From Aquila chrysaetos chrysaetos (Eukaryota; Chordata; Aves; Accipitriformes; Accipitridae), in NCBI RefSeq assembly GCF_900496995.4, contig NC_044012.1, positions 22,916,759 through 22,980,758 of the forward strand: a DNA stretch of 64,000 nucleotides, in the 5' to 3' direction. Under the pieces are notes generated by a model. The model had not been told where the DNA came from. It searched no databases and worked only from the letters and a program-made list of their open reading frames with translations. Below are positions 57,337-64,000 of this stretch, one piece after another; position 1 is the stretch's first letter; each line of letters begins with the position of its first letter. The translations under genes and the position numbers were made by a program.

Positions 57337-60163
57337 CTGGGGAGATGGGCAGGAGTCAGGGGCAGCGCAGGTGGCAGGTCACCCGGCTGTCCCAGCAGCT
57401 CCCACGGGGATGGGGACACTCACTTGCAAATGGTGTCAAGCTCCTGCGCCTCCTCGCTGCCCTCTTCCCTCTGCTGCCGGACACTCTGGGCCATGCTGTC
57501 CCCCAGGCTGAGGAGGCAGCCAGCGAAGCCCTTGTAGATGGTGTCACACTTCCCTGCCATGCTGACGGGCTCCTGGCTCGTGGCTGCGGGGGAGAGGAAG
57601 ATGGAGCTGAGCCCCCTCAGAACCCCCTGATGGCCGTCACCCGCCTGGCTCAGGGGCGCATGGCATGAGGGTGTCACCAGGTGGGGGTGACACCAGGCTC
57701 CGAAACGTGGCGAGGGGCTGGCACCCCGCTTCTGCATCCTGCCAGATCCCCGGCATCCTCTCCCCAGGTGCTCGGAGTGAACCTGCGCTCCTGGTCCGGG
57801 AGCCCGACGTGGCACAATGTGATGACCCCGCAAGTGATGCTGCCATTAGCTGCAGGGGAAGAGCGGCATGCCGGCCACTTCGCCTCGGGCCTCCCGGGCT
57901 CTTCCTTGAGCCATCTGTCCCAGCTTTTATCCCCTAACAGCAAAGATTAATTTGTGACTACAACAGAAAAAAAAAAAAAAACCAAACAAACAAAAGCAAA
58001 GGCTCAGCAAGCTGGAGTGCCTGCTCTTACTGCAGTGGGAGGGAAAGGGAATAGGGGAAGAGGAAAAGGGAAAGAAGATAGGGGGAAGGGGAAAGAGGAA
58101 GGGGGAAGGGAAGGAAGAGGAAGAGGAAGGAGGGGAAGCATTCCCTTTTCATCTGCCTTTTCCTATGGTTTTCCCTGTCCTTTTTCCCTTTCCTGTTCCT
58201 TTTCCCTTTCCCCTGTTCCGTTCCCCTTTCTCTTCTTCCTTTTTCCTTTTCCCTCTTCCTTCCCCTTTTCCTCTGCCCTTGTCCTCTTCCTTCCCCTTTC
58301 CCTTCCCCCTTTCCTCTTCCCCTTTCCCTCTTCCTTTTTCCTTTTCCCTCTTCAAAGGGAAGTGAAAACACAAAGGAAGGCACAAGTACAACTCTGGCTG
58401 CTTCACCCTGGGAAGCCCCAATTCTCTGTTCTGCTCTGCAAGGGATGAACCACCAGGACTGGCCAAGCCCCAGTGCCAGCCACAGGATGACGGGTGACAA
58501 GAGTGTGTCAGGGATGACCGTGAGTGCCACCCACAGCCTGGGGGAAGCCCCAAAAGAGCCAGTGTGTGGCTGGATCACAGGAAAACACTGCACGGTCGGC
58601 TTGGCTCTGCCCTGGGGGGCCGGCAGGCCAGATAGATGTGGGTTCCCCAGGCCAAGTCATGGGAGGTGCGGTACTTTTGAAGTGCCATGTGTGTCCACCT
58701 GGGAGGTTTCTAAGCTGAGGATGCTAAAAAGGTACAAGGACAGTCCTGGAGGGCTCCCCTGCGGTAAAGTGACCCCAGAAGCCGCTGAAAATTGCCCGGT
58801 GGCTGCCAAAACAGCCATGATGTCTATGTCTCCAGGGAGCCGTGTGCCATGCTGCTGGCACCCCATGCCTGTGCCCCTGGAACAATGCCCCGAGCAAAGC
58901 GTCTGTGGCCAAGACTAACAGCAGGCGAGCCTGAAACCTCAGCCCGTCATGGAGCACGGCGGGTGTTCGTGACGAGAAACGCCCCGAGCACATCACTGAG
59001 GAAAGTCTCGGATTGACGCCAGCGATAAGGGTCACAAATATCGCAGGTATCGATAGAGAAAGTGGGATCCGTTGCTCCTTTTTCGACCCAGCCGGGCAAC
59101 AAGCGTGTCTCCCACCAGCCCAGGGACACAAGGGCTGGTAGGGCCAGCAGATGCCTTCCCTCGGCCGGCTGGTCCCTGTTGCAGGCTGGGTTTTGTCCTC
59201 CTGGGCTCCTCTAATGCCTGGCACAAGCCCTCTCCTCCACCCAGCTCCCTCAGCAGGGCAGGCGAGGAAGGAGAAACCAGGAGGGCAAATCTCTGCTATT
59301 CCGCTGCAAAACCATGGGGGAAAAACCTGCCCCCCCCCCAGCTCCAGCAGGGAGAGAGCCCCAGGGGAAACGCACGGAGGGAGTTTCCCAGGCTGTTGCG
59401 GAGCATCACTGGCTCCCAAGCAATGTGCGGACGCAGCTGTAATGCTTCTAGGGAAGGGCCTGAATCATCCACCCCCTGAGCCCGAAAACCACCCCGGGCT
59501 TGGTAGTCCCCATCCTCCCCGCTCTGCGCAGCACTAGACCAGGGCAGGGATGCTGCTGGGTACTGCTGTGCCTGGAGCCAGACGGTGTCTTCCCTCGGTT
59601 CTGGGAGGAGTGGGAGAGTGTGGAGGTAGGATGAGGTGCAGGATCTGCCGGATGACCGTTCCCCAGCGGGCAGGATGACCTCCAAGCCCCGGGTGTAGGA
59701 GGGCAGGCAGGGAAAGCCAGCAGGAGCATGGGGTCGGCCGACAGGGCTGGCTTAGGGCACTGCTCCGGGCTGGAGAGCCGGAGCCTGGGGACTGTCCCTG
59801 CCTGAGCAGAGGGACCCCCGGGCAGTGCCGCGAAGCCGCTTTCCTCCTTGCCCGGCAGGAGATGGAGCCACGGCGGCTCGCTGAGCCTCGGGGCAACCGG
59901 GCATCTCGCTCCCCGCAGCTAGAGACGGTACGGGCGGCGCAGGGGCAACGAAGCCGGAGACGGCCGGGGGTCCCCACTCCCACCCGCCAGCCTCCCCCAG
60001 GGGAGACCCTGGGGATGTCCCATCCGCAGCCACCGGCGAGCTCCGCAGCCCGGGGCACGGAGCAGCTCCCGGTTCTCGGCCCCTCCCCATCCCGGCGGCA
60101 CTCACCGAGCTGGAGGAGCAGCGGGCACACGACTCCCAGCAGCCGCCAGCAGCCGCAGCCCAT
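57063..60163 (-). CDS. NRN1L: Neuritin 1-like protein (NRN1L), complete, three coding exons
   Basis: Small secreted or GPI-anchored neurotrophic-factor-like protein of the neuritin family. Coding exons (-): 60163-60106, 57583-57424 and 57336-57063, giving 163 residues (human 165). Residues 1-20 form a signal peptide (MGCGCWRLLGVVCPLLLQLA). The neuritin core starts AGKCDTIYKGFAGCLLSLGDSMA and continues SWDDFHACATEVLSSCPEEAA. The six core cysteines are at 32, 42, 72, 81, 89 and 117. The tail LLALLALPLLMPRL after a polar spacer fits a GPI-attachment signal. The ATG context GCACCATGG is strong. It stands head to tail behind EDC4, as in human. Confidence 0.95.
57424..57583 (-). CDS. NRN1L: NRN1L middle coding exon
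   Basis: Acceptor CTCCCCCGCAG and donor GTGAGTG. It encodes TSQEPVSMAGKCDTIYKGF to ELDTIC. The variable loop REEGSEEAQE sits where neuritin paralogues differ. Confidence 0.93.
57584..60105 (-). other. NRN1L: NRN1L intron 1
   Basis: 2.5 kb between signal-peptide exon and core exon. It contains a poly(A)-rich stretch at 57966-57979 and a large polypurine/polypyrimidine inverted tract (58035-58353). No other gene is seen. Confidence 0.75.
58035..58353. repeat. Polypurine-polypyrimidine inverted tract
   Basis: About 104 bases almost purely A/G (GGGAAAGG, GGAAGAGG units) are followed directly by about 213 bases almost purely C/T (TTCCCTTT, CCTTTTCC units). The arms are complementary in composition and can pair in many registers. 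Confidence 0.85.
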
Positions 60164-60330
60164 GGTGCGGACCCCGCCGCCGCCGCCACCGTGTGCTCCG
60201 CGCTCCGCCGCCACCAGCAGCCCCGGCCCCGCCGCCCCGCCCCCCCCCCCCCCCCCCCCGCTCCTCCTCGCCCGGCCCCGGGCTGAGCCCTCCCCGCCGG
60301 CCCCCGCAGCTGAGCAGAGGAGCCCGCCGG
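59860..60330 (-). promoter_or_regulatory. NRN1L: CpG-rich promoter region of NRN1L
   Basis: GC- and CpG-dense sequence spans the first coding exon. It includes a CCGCCGCCGCCG stretch just upstream of the ATG and a C20 run at 60240-60259. No TATA box is visible; the start site is not resolved. Confidence 0.6.
60106..60163 (-). CDS. NRN1L: NRN1L first coding exon (signal peptide)
   Basis: ATG at 60161-60163, 19 codons plus one base, donor GTGAGTG. The split codon restores Ala20, the likely signal-peptidase site. Confidence 0.9.
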
Positions 60331-60664
60331 AGCTGGAGCCCAGAGAATGTAATCCCGGGAGGGAAGAGGAGCAGGAGACGTTTTTGCTCTGAAGAGGGGA
60401 ATTAGCGTCTCCTTCCCGCGGCCAGCTGAGCACCACCGGCCATAACACAACCTCCCGGCTCTCTCCCGGGAAGGAAAGACAGATGGCACCAGCTGGACTT
60501 GCCCGGGAAAACTCAAGCAGAGGCTGGACGGGAGATCTGGGAAAAGAAAGGGGAGCCCAGCCCCTCACCTGGGCTCCCACCTGGAGATCATTTCACATGG
60601 CTCAGGACTGGTTCCAAAGGCCATGCAGCCTTCCCTCCACAGCATAAGAGAAGCAGGTCCCCAC
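60164..60664. other. Short intergenic spacer NRN1L-EDC4
   Basis: About 500 bases, GC-rich next to NRN1L. It must hold both the NRN1L promoter and EDC4 transcription termination. No further gene is seen. Confidence 0.65.
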
Positions 60665-61494
60665 TTTTTTTTTTCTCAAAAAGTTGTTTATTGAATTGTT
60701 CTTAATGTTATTTCAAAAAAAAAAATCAAAATTTAGATAAAAAGAAAAACCCTGGTGTAAAATCAAAACTAATGTCTGAACCATGAACATGCTCTGATAC
60801 ACAACAGAAGTGATGGCCCCCAAGGGCTCACGCAGCTTGCAGCTGCCTGGCCATCCCAACCCAGAGCACCTCCTCAGGTCACTCCAGAAGCATGCACGCA
60901 CAGCCCCCCTGCCCAAATCTGCCTGCACCACCTAGGGTGGGCTGGACACCCCACTGCAGGGGCAGTGGGCATCTGGAGTTAAATAAACCCCCTTCCTGCT
61001 CAGCTGATATCCCCCCAGCTACTCACCCCAGCAGGAAGGAGGAGTTTGAGTCCTTGACTAAGATACCAGTACTAGTTTCTGGTCAACGAGGAGCACATGT
61101 GCCCTGCAGCCCCCTTGCTTGGGGCTCAGGGCAAACCTCCCTTCTCCTCTGCTCACGGCAGCAGTCTCCAAACTAAAGGGGTAAGAAATCCACTGGCTTC
61201 TGCTGAATGCAACTTGGTCTGCCAGTCAGGCCTCAGGGACGGATGGGCAGGTGAAGAAGAGACTTAACTCTCTCAAAAAGAGGCTAGGAAAAATTCCTAT
61301 TTAGGAAAAATAAGCCAAGTGAGCGTTCAGTGACTATTTGGGACTATACACAGAAGGCGTTTGCCTTAGAGACATCACACACATGTTGATAGATTTCCTG
61401 GCAAGAGCTCTTAACACAAGCCATATGTGGTTAGTAACTACTGGATCTGCTGGGTGGGCTTCCATGGAGCAGCCCACAAGGTAGCCAGGTCCTC
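60665..61494 (-). other. EDC4: EDC4 3' UTR
   Basis: Runs about 830 bases from the stop codon to just beyond an AATAAA (TTTATT on + at 60687-60692). Its end is about 500 bases from the NRN1L ATG. Confidence 0.8.
60687..60692 (-). terminator. EDC4: EDC4 poly(A) signal AATAAA
   Basis: Canonical hexamer on - (AACAATTCAATAAACAAC context). Cleavage is expected about 15-25 bases further left, near 60665-60672. Confidence 0.85.
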
Positions 61495-61687
61495 CTAGGT
61501 CATGCCAGGGGTGACCAGGCCCTGGAGCATGATCATGAGGCGACGAGCAGGCTTGCTCAGCGTGTTGTGGGGTTCCACCTGGAGGAACTGGAAGAGCTTC
61601 TGCCGCACCTGGTTCATGACTGACCCCATGTGGTCTCGGGTGATGGGGTCACTGTGGTCCAGGTGCATCACCGCTTCCTCCAAGTAA
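61495..61687 (-). CDS. EDC4: EDC4 terminal coding exon
   Basis: Acceptor CCCCTTCAG right of 61687, stop TAG at 61495-61497. It encodes YLEEAVMHLDHSDP through LQGLVTPGMT. Confidence 0.94.
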
Positions 61688-64000
61688 CTGAAGGGGAGAG
61701 ACCAGGGTTAGAACCAAACTCGACATGCGATTCCAATCCGATTCAGTTCATTTTAGCACTGAAGATGAGCAATGCTGCTCCCCCCACCCACCCAAACTCA
61801 GTGCGGTATGTTCAGCCGTCAGAACATAAATGTTACTGACTCACAGCAGAGTCCACCTATCCCTTCTTCAACATGTAAGGGCAGCCTACAGCTTCCAGCC
61901 TGCAGTACATGCAACACAACCTGGCTGCCTGAACCAAAGCAGGCACAACAGCAAGCTAGAACTCCCTGCAGTGCTGCAGGTGGCACTTGGCCACAGGCCA
62001 TGCCTGGTCACAGCTCTGTAGATATTTTCTTTGATGCCTTTTCAGCATAAGCAGAATTAGTCACTTACTAGACAGTAAAAATCCTCAGCAGTGAGGCTGA
62101 CTTCATGTAGGGATATATTTAAGGTCTTCTTTCAATATGTCTATCCAGAAAGGGTTGGGGGAAGAGCAAGAATTTTACCAACTAGCCATTCTGAAATTCA
62201 GATGAGCCATAAACTTTCAAACCACAGCCTGAGAGTAAGGCAATGTGGTCACTGGAAAAGGTTTTCATTAACAGACCAGCCTGAACTTAACAGCAGCAAC
62301 TTTAACTCTGATTACCAGCTCATCTGTAACTTTAAGCTCTTTTTCAGTTTTCCTAGCTTGCTTTATCTCTATTGTTAACTTGAGTTAAAAACTCCATTTA
62401 AGCCATTTTCCATACAAGCCATGGCCAAAACCTGCAGGTACCTTATCGAGTTAGTTTTTTAGGGCAGGTAACAGGGTTTTGACTCACTCAAAATGTTCAT
62501 GGCAAGTATCAGCACAGTCACTATTTTGTCACACGAGCTTTGCTTAGAACATCTAACAGACATTACTTCCAGTAGCTCCTGCTGCCACCTCCCACTGAAC
62601 CTGTCTGGCAGTCACGATGAGAAACTGCCAACAAAAAGTCAAGCGATGGGTTAAGAATTGAGGACAGAGCAAAGCTGCTCTGGATATTGAGCTATCCAGG
62701 AAACATAGCACTATCCCTCCTTTTCCCTCCACACGGGAATTGTTCCTTGGTTAAAGGAGATCACTGCACAGACAGCAAATATTTACAGACTACAATCCAG
62801 GAGGTAACAGCACCTACAGATTGGTATCCCTCCTGCTACTACCTCTGGGCAGCAAAGCTTTCCATGGCAATGCCTACATCTTTTTCCAAGTCACTACCAG
62901 TTGTTCACATGCCAGGAACAGGCTACAGAAGCTCCAACCTTCGTCAAAGCACCACCTTCCAGGCAGTGAATTTAAAGCTAGAGCCAGGAACAGGTCTGCA
63001 TAGGTTCAGATCTGGTGCTCTGATCTTACTCACTTCAACTTCAGTTCTGTACGAGTACCCAAATCCGAGGAGAGCTGCTGAATGAGAGAGAGCAGCACCG
63101 GCTGGGACAGCGGGCACGGATGCTGTCCAAATACTTGCTGAGTATCCACAGTCTCACAGACATAGAGAACCAGGTTGAGATCAGCTGCTGTAAGAGCCTG
63201 CAAAGAAGACACAGCTAGAAATCCAGAGGAAACAACAGGCAGGTGAGGGACACAGGACAGAGCACGAGGCAGCCCTCTGCCTTGGAGCAGCTCAATGGCT
63301 TGCCAGCCTCCTCTGGGAGTAGAATTCTCTGCAAACCCTGCTGTACCTGTAAGCAGGACCATGTTCAGGCTTTCAGTCTGTACTCAGAGGACATCTGTGT
63401 CTGTTCTAAGCAAAACAGACCACAACCAGAGGGGAGCAAGTTACAGTTAGCAGCATGGAGCAGGACCATGTTTGCATCCCCTGCCAGCCCACCAGCACGG
63501 CATTGCTATTATTCCCACAGTAGTTAGCCTGCAGCAGCTCAAACAGATCTGCCTACATATTCAAAGGCAAAGGCAAGGTCAGGCCCGACCTGGTAGATCT
63601 GCCTGGAGAGGCTTGTGAAGCTGTTGCTCTTCAGGGGTGCACCACGTGCCACCGCTGATGGCAAAACACTGGCTTACTGGAGCGCTGACACTGTCCTGAC
63701 AGGGCATGGGCACAGAAGAAGGAACTTAACTGCCATCAAATCATGGAACTTGCACTGCTCTGGCTAAACCTGCTTGAGAGCACAACTGCACCCCTCAAGC
63801 AGTCTGCTGCCACAGGTCTTTTCAGTCAACTCCTGTATAAGTTGTGGGATTATGTCCTGACCTCAGGGACCCCTTTTTCCCCCCACTGCATCCCTCAGCA
63901 AGCAGCGATGCCCACTGCCAGGAAACCTAGGTACCTGCTGGAAAGCTTGGTTGAGGTGTCCCTGCTGGAGTAGCTGAAGGATGTGAGTTTGCTGAGACTG
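61495..64000 (-). CDS. EDC4: Enhancer of mRNA decapping 4 (EDC4), C-terminal three exons
   Basis: P-body scaffold that links the DCP2 and DCP1 decapping proteins. Coding exons (-): 64000-63935 (continues beyond the window), 63197-63034 and 61687-61495, giving the last 140 residues of a protein of about 1400. The sequence reads QTHILQLLQQGHLNQAFQQ, then ALTAADLNLVLYVCETVD and CPLSQPVLLSLIQQL, then YLEEAVMHLDHSDPITRDHM, ending GLVTPGMT. This is the helical, HEAT-like C-terminal domain, nearly the same as in mammals. The split codon between the last two exons gives Asn where the human sequence has Ser. Confidence 0.96.
61688..63033 (-). other. EDC4: EDC4 intron
   Basis: 1.35 kb between the last two exons. 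Protein continuity leaves no room for a missing exon. No repeat recognised. Confidence 0.85.
63034..63197 (-). CDS. EDC4: EDC4 penultimate coding exon
   Basis: Acceptor CTTCTTTGCAG and donor GTGAGTAAG; 164 bases, starting in phase 0 with ALTAADLNLVLYVCETVD and ending LGTRTELKL plus two bases. Confidence 0.94.
63198..63934 (-). other. EDC4: EDC4 intron
   Basis: 737 bases with good GTACCT donor and TTTGCAG acceptor. Nothing else is recognised. Confidence 0.85.
63935..64000 (-). CDS. EDC4: EDC4 coding exon, cut by window edge
   Basis: 22 codons are visible, reading SQQTHILQLLQQGHLNQAF, with donor CAGCAG|GTACCT. The upstream part is outside the window. Confidence 0.92.

Noticed and set aside
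56342-57511. 389-codon open frame (+) over NRN1L
   Set aside because: It is antisense to NRN1L exons, which have splice sites and clear homology; the frame is open through GC bias.
57954-58593. Phe/Pro/Ser and Arg/Glu/Gly/Lys low-complexity frames
   Set aside because: They are translations of the polypurine/polypyrimidine tract, not proteins.

Overview
This window is avian nuclear DNA. It has spliced vertebrate genes, a CR1 LINE 3' end finishing in the bird-typical repeated ATTCTATG-like terminus, compact GC-rich promoters and an ERV-L-like provirus of the kind common in birds. The genes are, left to right: the 3' part of CTRL (chymotrypsin-like protease, + strand), PSKH1 (protein serine kinase H1, - strand), NRN1L (neuritin-like, - strand) and the 3' end of EDC4 (decapping scaffold, - strand). 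This is the order and relative orientation of EDC4-NRN1L-PSKH1-CTRL on human 16q22.1, read from the opposite strand, which supports orthology for all four.

Layout: 1-1640 holds the last four coding exons of CTRL with catalytic Asp102 and Ser195. 1656-10411 is non-coding and must include the PSKH1 3' UTR. The terminal PSKH1 coding exon is 10412-10729, then a 35-kb intron (10730-45805), then the main coding exon 45806-46750, intron 1 and a CpG-rich promoter with non-coding exon 1 near 49932-50050. 50100-56870 is a GC-rich, minisatellite-bearing intergenic stretch with old CR1-derived sequence. NRN1L has three coding exons (57063-60163). The EDC4 3' UTR ends near 60670, and its last three coding exons run to the window edge.

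The most striking element is a 6,744-bp endogenous retrovirus at 36252-42995, lying antisense inside the large PSKH1 intron. Its two 582-bp LTRs are identical by direct reading, it has a perfect 5-bp target duplication (CAGTT), a lysine tRNA primer site and a polypurine tract. Gag and Pol are open and lie in the same frame, separated by one UAG codon. There is no env. The Gag N-terminus carries a 99-bp (33-residue) tandem duplication of a hydrophobic segment. The insertion is therefore very young and retains intact Gag and Pol reading frames.

The intron also contains a likely older solo LTR (~43477-44114) with three 21-bp repeats, a CR1 3' fragment and old antisense CR1/L3-like remnants. I found no tRNA, rRNA, CRISPR or bacterial-type system. 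Exon limits were set by splice consensus and reading-frame continuity; repeat assignments rest on recognition and were not searched against a database.
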